DNA from: CAZBQG01 sp964493945
GTDB lineage: Bacteria; Pseudomonadota; Alphaproteobacteria; Rhodospirillales; UBA2165
Assembly: GCA_964493945.1 (NCBI GenBank)
Contig: CAZBQG010000050.1
Span: 1-19,655, forward strand
Direction of reading: 5' to 3'
Length of the DNA stretch: 19,655 nt
Position numbers and translations under genes: made by a program. Under the pieces are notes generated by a model. The model saw nothing but the letters and a program-made list of their open reading frames with translations, did no database searches and was not told where the DNA came from. Shown here piece by piece: positions 1-7,376 of this stretch (positions are counted from its first letter, which is position 1; each line of letters opens with the position of its first letter).

Positions 1-107
1 TCGCCATGCGAAGCGCGCCTAGCCACGGCACAAATTCACCCGGTCAAAATGATCGCATTTAAACGGAAAATGCTCTGGACACCACCCCGTCCGAGGGGAG
101 CCGCCAA

Positions 108-989
108 TCAGCGGGTGGGAACCGGCTTATCAACTGAATAGTCGTAGAAACCCCGGCCCGATTTACGCCCCAGCCAGCCGGCTTCCACATATTTCACCAG
201 CAGCGGGCAAGGCCGGTATTTGGTATCGGCCAGGCCGTCATGAAGCACCTGGATGACGGCCAGGCAAGTATCAAGCCCGATGAAATCGGCAAGCTCCAGC
301 GGGCCCATGGGATGATGGGCGCCCAAGCGCATAGCCTGATCGATGGCATCCACCGATCCCACGCCTTCATACAAGGTATAGACCGCTTCGTTGATCATGG
401 GCAGCAGGATGCGGTTGACGATAAAGGCCGGGAAATCTTCGGAGCTGACCGGCGTTTTCTCCAGATCGACGACAAATTCCCGAACATCGTCGAAAATTTC
501 GGGTCCGGTGGCGATGCCCCGGATAAGTTCGACCAATTCCATGACCGGTGCCGGGTTCATGAAATGAATGCCCATGAATTTCTCCGGCCTGTCGGTCTGG
601 GCGGCCAAGCGGGTGATGGAGATGGATGAGGTGTTGGTCGCCAGAATGGCGTCATCTTTGAGATCGGGACAGATATTGGCGAAGATTGCCTTCTTGGTTT
701 CCTCGTTTTCCGTCGCTGCCTCGATCACCAGATCGCAATCCCCCAGGATTTTGCTGTCGGTGCCCATGCTCAGATGTTCCAGGGCGGCTTTCATATCCGC
801 CTCGGTCAGCCTTTCGCGCCTGACCTGGCGGGAGAGATTTTTTTCGATGGCCGCCCGAGCTTTGGACAGGGCCCCTTCGTCCACATCGATGAGCCGCACA
901 TCATAACCGGCAACGATGCAAACATGAGAGATACCGGAGCCCATTTGCCCGGCGCCAATGATGCCGATATTCTTGATTTTAGTGGTCAT
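108..989 (-). CDS. hbd: 3-hydroxybutyryl-CoA dehydrogenase (3-hydroxyacyl-CoA dehydrogenase family)
   Basis: A cytoplasmic NAD(P)-dependent enzyme that interconverts 3-hydroxybutyryl-CoA and acetoacetyl-CoA in short-chain fatty acid, butyrate or polyhydroxybutyrate metabolism. Seen in the 293-residue product: a Rossmann dinucleotide motif GAGQMG at residues 12-17, the catalytic histidine region GIHFMNPAPVMELVE (His142, Glu154), Asn192 in VNRILLPMINEA, the PMGPLELADFIGLD signature near 228-240, and the closing RKSGRGFYDY. Length is normal for the family. I prefer the ATG at 989 because family proteins begin just before the Rossmann strand and GAGG precedes it, although only 2 bases away; an ATG at 1001 would add four residues (MVEE). 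It is the last gene of the etfB-etfA-hbd run, 32 bases after the etfA stop. The ETF beside it suggests that electrons from acyl-CoA dehydrogenation are handled by the same operon. Confidence 0.93.
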   Translation of the reverse strand: MTTKIKNIGIIGAGQMGSGISHVCIVAGYDVRLIDVDEGALSKARAAIEKNLSRQVRRERLTEADMKAALEHLSMGTDSKILGDCDLVIEAATENEETKKAIFANICPDLKDDAILATNTSSISITRLAAQTDRPEKFMGIHFMNPAPVMELVELIRGIATGPEIFDDVREFVVDLEKTPVSSEDFPAFIVNRILLPMINEAVYTLYEGVGSVDAIDQAMRLGAHHPMGPLELADFIGLDTCLAVIQVLHDGLADTKYRPCPLLVKYVEAGWLGRKSGRGFYDYSVDKPVPTR

Positions 990-1021
990 TTCCTCAACCA
1001 TTGTTGTTATTGATTGTGAGC

Positions 1022-1954
1022 TTATTTTGACAATTCGGCCTCAAGCTCCGGCAAGGCCTTGAACAGGTCGGCCACCAGCCCGTAATCGGCCACCTGGAAA
1101 ATAGGAGCTTCTTCGTCCTTGTTGATGGCGACGATCACCTTGCTGTCTTTCATTCCGGCAAGATGCTGAATGGCGCCCGAAATACCCACTGCGATGTATA
1201 AATCAGGGGCGACGATCTTGCCGGTCTGGCCGACCTGATAGTCGTTGGAGACAAAGCCGCTATCGACGGCGGCCCGGGACGCACCCACGGCGGCACCCAG
1301 GATATCGGCGACTTTCTCAAGCAGATGAAAATTCTCACCGTCCTGCATGCCCCGGCCGCCGGAAATGATGATCCCCGCAGCGGTCAGTTCGGGCCGGTCG
1401 GACTGGGTCAGTTCGGTGCCGACGAATTCGGCACTGCCGGGGGCGGCAGCCGCCCCTATTTCCTCGATCTCCGCTGTGCCCGCACCGGTTTCGGCGGCAT
1501 CGAAGGCCGTTGCGCGGACCGTGATCACGCGGGCGGCGTCCGATGACTTGACCGTGGCAATGGCATTGCCGGCATAGATGGGGCGCTGGAAGATATCTTC
1601 GCTCTCGATGGCGATGATTTCCGAAATCTGCGCCACATCCAGGGTGGCGGCGACGCGGGGCATCACATTTTTGCCAAACGAAGTGGCCCCGGCCAGCAGA
1701 TGACCGTAATTGTCTGCCAGCCCGGCGATCAGAGGCGTCAAATTTTCCGGCAGGTTATGAGCATAAATATCATCCTGGGCCAACAGCACCTTGGCGACAC
1801 CCGCCGTGGCCGCCGCGGCCTTTGCCGCATCAGCGCAATTGGCGCCGGCCACCAGCATATGGACCTCGCCCAACTGGGCGGCGGCGGTTACGGCATTCAA
1901 GGTGGCGCCTTGCAGCGCCTGACCATCATGTTCTGCGATTACCAAGGCGGTCAT
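1022..1954 (-). CDS. etfA: Electron transfer flavoprotein, alpha subunit
   Basis: FAD-binding subunit of the soluble ETF heterodimer, which collects electrons from acyl-CoA and related dehydrogenases and passes them to ETF-ubiquinone oxidoreductase. The 310-residue product has an N-terminal nucleotide-fold domain (about 1-180) and the C-terminal FAD domain. Visible there are GAAVGASRAAVDSGFV, the QVGQTGKIVAPDLYIAVGIS stretch that forms the FAD site, and SGAIQHLAGM followed by VIVAINKDEEAPIF, all diagnostic of EtfA. Length matches the family (about 310). The start codon shares one base with the etfB stop (TGATG), so translation is probably coupled, which suits a 1:1 complex. Identification is secure. 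Confidence 0.97.
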   Translation of the reverse strand: MTALVIAEHDGQALQGATLNAVTAAAQLGEVHMLVAGANCADAAKAAAATAGVAKVLLAQDDIYAHNLPENLTPLIAGLADNYGHLLAGATSFGKNVMPRVAATLDVAQISEIIAIESEDIFQRPIYAGNAIATVKSSDAARVITVRATAFDAAETGAGTAEIEEIGAAAAPGSAEFVGTELTQSDRPELTAAGIIISGGRGMQDGENFHLLEKVADILGAAVGASRAAVDSGFVSNDYQVGQTGKIVAPDLYIAVGISGAIQHLAGMKDSKVIVAINKDEEAPIFQVADYGLVADLFKALPELEAELSK

Positions 1955-2703
1955 CAGATCACCTTTGCTTCATTTTTCAATTTATCCACCAGCCCGGCCA
2001 CATCCTCGACCATGACCCCGGCCTTACGCTTGGGCGGGTCTTCCACCTTGAGGGTTTCAAGACGCGGCGTGATATCGACGCCCAAATCCTCGGGCGAGAG
2101 TTCCTCGATGGGCTTTTTCTTGGCCTTCATGATATTGGGGAGCGACGCATAACGGGGCGTGTTCAGCCGCAAATCCACACTCAAGACCAAGGGAAGATTG
2201 AGCCGCACCGTTTCCAGCCCGCCATCGATTTCGCGGGTAACCTCGGCCGATCCATCCCCCAGCTTCAAGTCCGAAGCGAAGGTCCCCTGGGGCCAGTCCA
2301 GCAACGCCCCCAGCATCTGGGCGGTCTGGTTCGAATCATCGTCGATGGCCTGCTTGCCCAGGAACACCATTTCGGGGTTTTTCCGCCCGGCGATGGCGGC
2401 CAGCAATTTGGCCACGGCCAGGGGTTCCAACTCCGCATCGGTGAGCACATGGATGCCGCGGTCGGCCCCCATGGCCAGCGCCGTGCGGATGGTTTCGGAG
2501 CATTTTTGGGGGCCCATGGAGACGGCCACCAGTTCCTCTGCCGCGCCCTGCTCGCGCAGGATGACGCCTTCCTCGACGGCGATTTCGTCGAAAGGGTTCA
2601 TGGACATTTTGACGTTTTCGGTCTCAACGGCACTTTGATCGCTTTTGACGCGGACCTTAACGTTGTAGTCGACGACGCGTTTGACGGCGACGAGAATTTT
2701 CAT
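1954..2703 (-). CDS. etfB: Electron transfer flavoprotein, beta subunit
   Basis: AMP-binding subunit of ETF, partner of the adjacent etfA product. The 249-residue protein starts with the family pattern MKILVAVKRVVDYNVKVRV and contains NPFDEIAVEEG (about 37-47), the MGPQKCSETIRTALAMGADR segment, and LGKQAIDDDSNQTAQMLGALL of the AMP-binding region. The DLRLNTPRYASLPNIMKAKK signature is the partner-dehydrogenase recognition loop. Length is typical (about 249). A weak ribosome site (CAGGC) precedes the ATG. A strong promoter-like sequence lies upstream at 2771-2799, so etfBA-hbd can probably be transcribed separately from the adenosyltransferase gene. Confidence 0.97.
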   Translation of the reverse strand: MKILVAVKRVVDYNVKVRVKSDQSAVETENVKMSMNPFDEIAVEEGVILREQGAAEELVAVSMGPQKCSETIRTALAMGADRGIHVLTDAELEPLAVAKLLAAIAGRKNPEMVFLGKQAIDDDSNQTAQMLGALLDWPQGTFASDLKLGDGSAEVTREIDGGLETVRLNLPLVLSVDLRLNTPRYASLPNIMKAKKKPIEELSPEDLGVDITPRLETLKVEDPPKRKAGVMVEDVAGLVDKLKNEAKVI

Positions 2704-2770
2704 GGGCTGCCTGCGAAAGAAATGATCTGGAATGGTGACAAGTTAACTTCCGAACGCGGTTCGAGGCGAG

Positions 2771-2799
2771 AAAATATGGTCAAGTGGCTGACATGTCAA
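2771..2799 (-). promoter_or_regulatory. Predicted sigma-70 promoter for etfB-etfA-hbd with palindrome over the -35
   Basis: Reading the minus strand, TTGACA (2799-2794) is followed after exactly 17 bases by TATTTT (2776-2771). The -35 is a perfect consensus and overlaps the stop codon of the adenosyltransferase gene (2798-2796). A perfect 10-base palindrome, TGACATGTCA (2789-2798), covers the -35 and could be an operator. A second inverted repeat, CGAAC-GCG-GTTCG (2751-2763), sits at the expected transcription start. The predicted leader is about 60 bases. No experimental support. Confidence 0.6.
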
Positions 2800-3377
2800 C
2801 GATTGCCACCAGGGCTCCATAAAACATCCTCCGCTCCCTGCCCGTTCAGGTGGTGGGCAAGGACGAAAAGATGATCGGACAGCCGGTTGAGATATTGCAA
2901 AATCAAGGGATTGAGCGGCGTGGTTTGGGCCAGAGCCGCGGTTTCGCGCTCGGCCCGGCGGACCACGGTACGGGCCAGATGAAGATGGGCCGAAGCCGCC
3001 CCGCCGCCCGGCAGGATAAAACTGTCCAGGGCTTTCAGGTGTTGATTGAGCAGGTCGATTTCATCTTCCAGGCGCTGAATCTGGGAGGCGGTGATTTCCA
3101 GCCTCTCACCACCTTGTTTGGCTCCGGCTTTCTGGGGAAAGGCCAAATCGGCGCCCAGATCGAAAAGATCGTTTTGAATACGCCCGGCCATGGCATCCGC
3201 CTGCCAGCCGGCCTCATCATCCAGATGAATTCGCACGATACCCAAAATGGCGTTGGCTTCCTCCGCGCTGCCGATGGCTGCCAGGCGGGGATGGTCCTTG
3301 GCCACGCGGTCGCCGCCGCCCAATGAAGTTTCGCCCCCATCGCCGCCTTTTGTATAGATCTTATCCAGCTTGACCAT
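2796..3377 (-). CDS. Cob(I)alamin adenosyltransferase, PduO/MMAB type
   Basis: ATP:corrinoid adenosyltransferase, which transfers the adenosyl group of ATP to cob(I)alamin to make adenosylcobalamin. The 193-residue product has the N-terminal ATP-binding motif IYTKGGDGGETSL (7-19), RVAKDHPRLAAIG (24-36), FILPGGGAASAHLHLART (120-137), the RRAERE helix (140-145) and YLNRLSDHLFVLA (162-174). These are the ordered signatures of the PduO family, and the length is typical. One oddity: the usual GxxDE(L/A)N motif reads GSAEEAN (36-42), with Glu39 where family members carry Asp. It lies 14 bases after the HIG1-like gene and ahead of etfB. A B12-dependent ribonucleotide reductase is encoded about 0.7 kb away, an obvious consumer of the product. 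The name cobO belongs to a different family, so I give no symbol. Confidence 0.94.
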   Translation of the reverse strand: MVKLDKIYTKGGDGGETSLGGGDRVAKDHPRLAAIGSAEEANAILGIVRIHLDDEAGWQADAMAGRIQNDLFDLGADLAFPQKAGAKQGGERLEITASQIQRLEDEIDLLNQHLKALDSFILPGGGAASAHLHLARTVVRRAERETAALAQTTPLNPLILQYLNRLSDHLFVLAHHLNGQGAEDVLWSPGGNR

Positions 3378-3391
3378 GCTTCTCGCCCGCC

Positions 3392-3598
3392 TCAGTTCCG
3401 GCCAAAGCCCAGAAAAAGAACAAAAAGCAGCAGGGCCAGGGCCTGAAAGGCTACCCGAAGCTGCATCATTCGATTGGAAAAGCGGGGCGAATGCCGGCCC
3501 CTGGCGGCCATGGACCAGATACCCACGAACAACGCAAGCACGGTAGCGCCAAGCGCGGCCACCAGAAGATAGAAAATAATTTGGCCCAAAACACCCAA
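3392..3598 (-). CDS. Small HIG1-like twin-transmembrane protein
   Basis: A 68-residue hydrophobic protein with two predicted membrane helices (about 5-28 and 47-65) separated by a short basic stretch (AARGRHSPRFSNRMMQLR). This layout and the Arg-rich loop match the HIG1-domain/twin-transmembrane proteins that commonly precede adenosyltransferase and etfBA in alphaproteobacteria. HIG1 proteins elsewhere are associated with respiratory complexes, but the bacterial role is not established. The start is a TTG, chosen because an AGGACAGG ribosome-site-like sequence and an extended -10 promoter lie just upstream. No ATG exists before residue 30. It is the first gene of the minus-strand run leading to adenosyltransferase and ETF. 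Confidence 0.75.
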   Translation of the reverse strand: MGVLGQIIFYLLVAALGATVLALFVGIWSMAARGRHSPRFSNRMMQLRVAFQALALLLFVLFLGFGRN

Positions 3599-3622
3599 CC
3601 TGTCCTGCCTAACGGAACAGGT

Positions 3623-3651
3623 ATTATAGCATCAAAATGGTACTTTGGGCG
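3623..3651 (-). promoter_or_regulatory. Predicted extended -10 promoter for the HIG1/adenosyltransferase run
   Basis: On the minus strand, TGCTATAAT (3631-3623) is a perfect extended -10 element (TGnTATAAT). There is no recognisable -35 at the right distance (the hexamer region near 3646-3651 reads CGCCCA), as expected for extended -10 promoters. Transcription would start near 3616, leaving a leader of about 18 bases before the TTG start at 3598. Confidence 0.55.
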
Positions 3652-3720
3652 CGGTGCGGTTCAAATTTGCGAATTATTAACTTTTTCATGGTCATATGGC
3701 TTTTCCAGGGTTTTCAGACA

Positions 3721-3749
3721 GTGACAGCCCAGTCCTGCCCCTGTATGGT
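3721..3749 (+). promoter_or_regulatory. Predicted promoter for the 94-residue acidic protein gene
   Basis: GTGACA (3721-3726) and TATGGT (3744-3749) are separated by exactly 17 bases, matching five and four of six consensus positions. A start near 3756 leaves a leader of about 28 bases containing the TAGGAG ribosome site (3771-3776). It is divergent from the promoter at 3623-3651, with about 90 bases between the two -10 elements. Confidence 0.4.
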
Positions 3750-3783
3750 GAGGGTACGGATAGGCTCGTCTAGGAGTAGTGTT

Positions 3784-4068
3784 ATGTTCTTTGACCAGAT
3801 CAAGGAAATCGACGGCAACATCAAGCAGCTGCGCGACGAATTGAAAAATATCGGTGAGGCGGCGAACGCTCATTTCGATCAGTTGGATGATTTAGCGGCT
3901 CATATCATTGCCGTGGAAGCCATACTTTGCGTGGCGCTGAAATCGGTTGATGTGGACGGGGCGGCGGTCAAGGAATGGATCAAGACCAACACTTCTGATT
4001 CTTCGGATAATGAAGTCGGATCTGAAAAAGTTCACATGGTCGCCGAACAGTTGCTCAACGGCGGCTGA
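3784..4068 (+). CDS. Small acidic coiled-coil-like protein of unknown function
   Basis: I do not recognise a family. The frame is open further upstream, but I place the start at the ATG at 3784 because TAGGAG lies 7 bases before it, and because the upstream part of the frame is intergenic in character. The 94-residue product is acidic. Residues 3-38 are helical and heptad-like (FDQIKEIDGNIKQLRDELKN, then FDQLDDLAAH). A hydrophobic patch follows (IIAVEAILCVALK, about 41-53), then a Ser/Asp-rich linker (TSDSSDNEVGSE) and a short C-terminal helix. There is no signal peptide, and Cys49 is the only cysteine. It is convergent with nrdJ (24 bases between stops) and divergent from the HIG1 operon. 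It could be a small cytoplasmic oligomer or adaptor, which is only inference. Confidence 0.7.
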   Translation: MFFDQIKEIDGNIKQLRDELKNIGEAANAHFDQLDDLAAHIIAVEAILCVALKSVDVDGAAVKEWIKTNTSDSSDNEVGSEKVHMVAEQLLNGG

Positions 4069-4092
4069 TCCCTCGCCTTGCGGGGCGGTCCA

Positions 4093-6438
4093 TTAACTAC
4101 ATTTTGAATAAGCGCAGCTCGTGCAGTAATCGCAGTTTTCCTGCCGGATCAGCCCTGCCTGTCCGCATTTTGGGCATTGGCGGAAACGCCGGTCGGAATT
4201 TTCTTCCTGATATCCCAGATTGACCACTTGTGGCGTGGCCAGTTCTTCTTCCAGTTCATGACCTGGCGGCGTGATAAAGCCGATGGCGATCATGTGGTTT
4301 TCGATCACCTGACCGATAGCGGCCAAAAGCGAGGGGACATATTTCCCGCCCATCCATTGACCGCCCCTTGGATCAAACACGGCTTTCAGCTCCTCAACCA
4401 CGAAGGAAACATCACCGCCGCGCCGGAAAACGGCTGAAATCATCCGGGTAAGTGCCACGGTCCAGGCATAATGTTCCGTGTCCCGGGAATTGATCAGAAC
4501 TTCGAAAGGTCGCACCCTTTCGTCCTGAACCACATCATTGAGGGTGATATAAAGTGCATGATCGCTTTCGGGCCAACGCACCTTGTAGGTCCTCCCGGCC
4601 AGGGCTTCGGGCCGGTCCAGGGGTTGGGTGAGATAAACCAGTTCTCCCGGCATGCCCCCACCTTCCGGTTTCGCGCCCGCTATGGCGGGGGGCTGTTCCA
4701 GGGGTAATTCGGGCTCATCATCCACTTCCGCCGCCGCTTTGCCCTCGCCAATCTGTTCCAGCACGGCGCCGGTCACGTCATTGGGCCGGTAGGTGGTGCA
4801 GCCCTTGCAGCCCAGTTCAAAGGCCTGGGCATAGATATCCTTGAAATCCTCAAAGGCGATGTCTTCGGCGCAATTGATGGTCTTGGAGATGGAGCTGTCC
4901 ACATATTTCTGTACGGCGGCCTGCATGACCAGATGATCGCGGGGCTCAAGCGCCTGCACATCGACGAAGGCTTCGGGGAGCGGTGCCTCCTCGCCCTTCA
5001 TGCGCCTGAACAGGCGATAGGCGAAATCGCTCACTTCCTCTTCCTTGCGCGAACCATCCTGCATCAGGACCTGGCGCTTGTAATTGAAGCTGAATACGGG
5101 CTCCAGACCCGACGACACATTATCGGCCAGGAGCGATATGGTGCCGGCGGGTGCGATAGAAGTAAGCAGGGCATTGCGCAGTCCGTTTTCTTCCACCGCC
5201 TGGCGCACATCTTCGTCCAGACCCTCGAAGAAGGCACCCACCATATATTCGTCCGGATCGAACAGGGGAAAGCTTCCTTTTTCCCTGGCCAGACCGGCCG
5301 ACGCCAGATAGGCGGCGCGGGAAATACCCTTCATCCATCTTTCGGTCAGCTCGACCGCATAGGCCGATCCGTAGCGCGCGCCGCACATGATCAGGGCATC
5401 GGCCAGTCCGGTTACGCCCAAACCCATGCGCCGCTTGGCCTTGGCTTCCTTTTCCTGTTCGGGCAGGGGAAAGCGCGAAATATCGATGGCGTTGTCCAAC
5501 ATGCGCACGGCGGTCCCGACCAATTGGCCCAGACCATCCATGTCTATCCCTGCCCGCCCGGTAAAGGGATTAGCCACCAGACGCGCCAGATTGACCGATC
5601 CCAACAGGCAGGCTCCATAAGGCGGCAGGGGCTGTTCGCCACAGGGATTGGTGCCCTGGATGGTTTCGCAATAGGACAGAGGATTGAGCCGGTTGATGCG
5701 GTCGATGAAAATAACGCCCGGTTCTGCATAGGCGAAAGTGGCGCGCATGATCTTGTCCCACAATTCGCGCGCCGCCAGGCTTTTGTGGACAATTCCGTTA
5801 AATTTCAGCTCCCAGCCGCCGTCTTCCTTGACCGCCTGCATGAAGGCATCGCTGATCAGTACTGACAGATTGAACATGCGCAGCCGGCCGGGCTCCTGTT
5901 TGGCTTCGATGAAATTTTCGATGTCCGGATGATCCGAGCGCATGCAGGCCATCATGGCGCCACGCCGGGCGCCGGCGCTCATGATCGTGCGGCACATGGC
6001 GTCCCACACCTCCATGAACGAAAGAGGCCCCGACGCATCGGCGCCCATACCCTTGACCGGAGCCCCCCGGGGCCGGAGCGTGGAAAAATCATAGCCGATG
6101 CCGCCGCCCTGCTGCATGGTCAGGGCGGCTTCCTTGAGGCTTTCGAAAATGCCGGCCATGTCGTCGGGCACCTCGCCCATGACGAAACAATTGAACAAGG
6201 TGGTGTCGCGGTCACTTCCCGCCCCCGACAGGATGCGCCCGGCAGGCAGGAAACGGAAATCTCCCATGGCGTCCTCGAAACGCGCGGCCCAGGCCTGGCT
6301 GTCCTTTTCAGGTTCCGCCAAGGTTTTGGCGACGCGGCGGAAGGTATCGGCAACATTTTTGTCGATGGGGTCGCCATCGGTTGCCTTGAGGCGGTATTTC
6401 ATGTCCCAGATTTGCTGAGAGACGGAAGATATCCGCAT
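4093..6438 (-). CDS. nrdJ: Adenosylcobalamin-dependent (class II) ribonucleoside-diphosphate reductase
   Basis: Makes deoxyribonucleotides from ribonucleotides using adenosylcobalamin to generate the active-site thiyl radical, so oxygen is neither needed nor harmful. Using residue numbers from the ATG at 6444: FNCFVMG (Cys86), the NPCGEQPLPPYGACLLGSVN signature (Asn266, Cys268, Glu270, Cys279), SISKTINCAEDI and the CKGCTTYRPN segment, a TSCPD domain (about 610-740), and a C-terminal zinc-ribbon/redox tail with CPKC (757-760), CDYC (771-774), CTSC (774-777) and Cys782. By family comparison Cys86 and Cys279 are the reducible pair and Cys268 carries the radical. The ATG at 6438 has GAGGA about 6 bases upstream and is my preferred start (781 residues); the ATG at 6444 directly abuts that site. 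Transcribed alone from the promoter at 6498-6526. No class I or III reductase genes are in the window. Confidence 0.97.
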   Translation of the reverse strand: MRISSVSQQIWDMKYRLKATDGDPIDKNVADTFRRVAKTLAEPEKDSQAWAARFEDAMGDFRFLPAGRILSGAGSDRDTTLFNCFVMGEVPDDMAGIFESLKEAALTMQQGGGIGYDFSTLRPRGAPVKGMGADASGPLSFMEVWDAMCRTIMSAGARRGAMMACMRSDHPDIENFIEAKQEPGRLRMFNLSVLISDAFMQAVKEDGGWELKFNGIVHKSLAARELWDKIMRATFAYAEPGVIFIDRINRLNPLSYCETIQGTNPCGEQPLPPYGACLLGSVNLARLVANPFTGRAGIDMDGLGQLVGTAVRMLDNAIDISRFPLPEQEKEAKAKRRMGLGVTGLADALIMCGARYGSAYAVELTERWMKGISRAAYLASAGLAREKGSFPLFDPDEYMVGAFFEGLDEDVRQAVEENGLRNALLTSIAPAGTISLLADNVSSGLEPVFSFNYKRQVLMQDGSRKEEEVSDFAYRLFRRMKGEEAPLPEAFVDVQALEPRDHLVMQAAVQKYVDSSISKTINCAEDIAFEDFKDIYAQAFELGCKGCTTYRPNDVTGAVLEQIGEGKAAAEVDDEPELPLEQPPAIAGAKPEGGGMPGELVYLTQPLDRPEALAGRTYKVRWPESDHALYITLNDVVQDERVRPFEVLINSRDTEHYAWTVALTRMISAVFRRGGDVSFVVEELKAVFDPRGGQWMGGKYVPSLLAAIGQVIENHMIAIGFITPPGHELEEELATPQVVNLGYQEENSDRRFRQCPKCGQAGLIRQENCDYCTSCAYSKCS

Positions 6439-6497
6439 AACCATTCCTCGCCCAAAAAAGGCGTGCCAGAAGCTGCTTTTGACCGTGAGTATCCTGA

Positions 6498-6526
6498 AAT
6501 GTAGGCAAGTGTGCGGGCCGGGTCAA
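6498..6526 (-). promoter_or_regulatory. Predicted sigma-70 promoter of nrdJ
   Basis: Minus-strand TTGACC (6526-6521), 17-base spacer, TACATT (6503-6498). Transcription would start near 6491, giving a leader of about 50 bases before the ATG at 6438. I looked for an NrdR box and a cobalamin riboswitch in this leader and upstream and saw neither; the leader is too short for a B12 riboswitch. Confidence 0.6.
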
Positions 6527-6583
6527 TAAAAAAGTTCTTGTTTTGTTTCCACAGCTTGTCCCTCATTCACCCCCAGCCAATAG

Positions 6584-6631
6584 AAAAAAATATTTTTTGA
6601 TATCAAAGGATTACAAAATAATTCATCCTTT
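6584..6631 (-). terminator. Possible weak terminator after plsC
   Basis: About 20 bases past the plsC stop, the minus strand has a 7-bp inverted repeat AAAGGAT...ATCCTTT (6631-6605, 13-base loop), followed 14 bases later by a run of seven Ts (6590-6584) within a self-complementary A7-T-A-T6 tract. The stem is AT-rich and the T run is displaced, so this is not a textbook terminator. The surrounding 6530-6640 stretch is much more AT-rich than the flanking genes. Confidence 0.3.
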
Positions 6632-6650
6632 CCACAAGGGGTTGGGGCAA

Positions 6651-7376
6651 TCAGTCCACCTTGCCGCCGCCTTCCTCGAACAGGCGAATTGCGGCACTTT
6701 CAACCCGCCTTTCAAGCTGATCCATGAAGGCGGCCCGCTCCAGGCCGGGAGGCAGGGGTTCCAGAAATTCCAGCAAAATGGTACCCGGCCGTTTGCGGAA
6801 CGAGTGCCGTCCCCAGAATAGTCCGGAATTAAGGGCCACGGGGACCACGGGAACGCCGGTCTGGGCGTAAAGTGCGGCGATTCCCGCCTGATATTTGCCC
6901 TTCTCGCCGGGTTTGACCCGGGTTCCTTCCGGAAAAATGACCACCGAGCGACCCTCCTCCAGGATGGATTTGGCTTCCCTGATCATACGGCGTAGCGCCG
7001 CCGCGCCCCCTGTGCGGTCCAGGGCCACATTACCGGCCTTCTTCATATACCAGCCCCAAAAGGGAATGCGCAAAAGCTCTGTCTTCATGGTGTAGGCGAC
7101 TTCCCCATCGAGCAGCAAAAACAACATGGTCTCCCAGACCGACTGATGCTTGGCGGCAAAGACAACCGCGCCGCTGCGCAGGTTCTCCCGCCCCCTGACT
7201 TCATAGGTAATACCCACCAGCCATTTGAGGCCGAAAAGCACTCCCCACGGCCAGAGCCGCAGCGCGGCCCGGAACCGGGATGGGGAAAGAGGCATGAGAA
7301 TCCAAAGGCTGAAAAGCAGGATGCCCGTCCAGGTGAAAAAAAACAGATTGAACAATATGGAGCGCAGCCAGATCAT
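6651..7376 (-). CDS. plsC: 1-acyl-sn-glycerol-3-phosphate acyltransferase (PlsC/LPLAT family)
   Basis: Membrane-bound acyltransferase of phospholipid synthesis, adding the second acyl chain to lysophosphatidic acid. The 241-residue product has an N-terminal hydrophobic segment (about 5-30) with a second one near 44-57. The catalytic block KHQSVWE gives an HX4E motif (His77, Glu82), a variant of the usual HX4D that I recall from alphaproteobacterial members. FPEGTR (148-153) binds glycerol phosphate, and VPVVPVALNSG follows near 178. The frame is open further upstream to 7511, but the ATG at 7376 is the right start: it overlaps the ydcF stop by 4 bases (ATGA), GAGAAG precedes it, and family proteins begin at this hydrophobic helix. 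It is the last gene of ftsE-ftsX-ydcF-plsC. Confidence 0.93.
   Translation of the reverse strand: MIWLRSILFNLFFFTWTGILLFSLWILMPLSPSRFRAALRLWPWGVLFGLKWLVGITYEVRGRENLRSGAVVFAAKHQSVWETMLFLLLDGEVAYTMKTELLRIPFWGWYMKKAGNVALDRTGGAAALRRMIREAKSILEEGRSVVIFPEGTRVKPGEKGKYQAGIAALYAQTGVPVVPVALNSGLFWGRHSFRKRPGTILLEFLEPLPPGLERAAFMDQLERRVESAAIRLFEEGGGKVD

Noticed and set aside
55..73. Inverted repeat GCATTT-aaacgga-AAATGC after hbd as a terminator
   Set aside because: It has only six pairs, is AT-rich, and no T tract follows on the minus strand.
2777..2790. GCCACT sequence before etfB as a B12-box remnant
   Set aside because: Only a few bases match, there is no surrounding riboswitch structure, and it is simply the promoter spacer.
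1822..2874. Long plus-strand open frame (350 codons) across etfB
   Set aside because: It is antisense to a certain gene, His/Gly/Gln-rich as expected for a mirror frame, and has no family features or ribosome site.
4933..5865. Long plus-strand open frame (310 codons) inside nrdJ
   Set aside because: Antisense shadow of a highly conserved gene; composition is that of complemented codons.
6439..6650. Cobalamin riboswitch or NrdR box upstream of nrdJ
   Set aside because: The leader from the predicted start is only about 50 bases, and I see neither a B12-box sequence nor paired NrdR-like palindromes.
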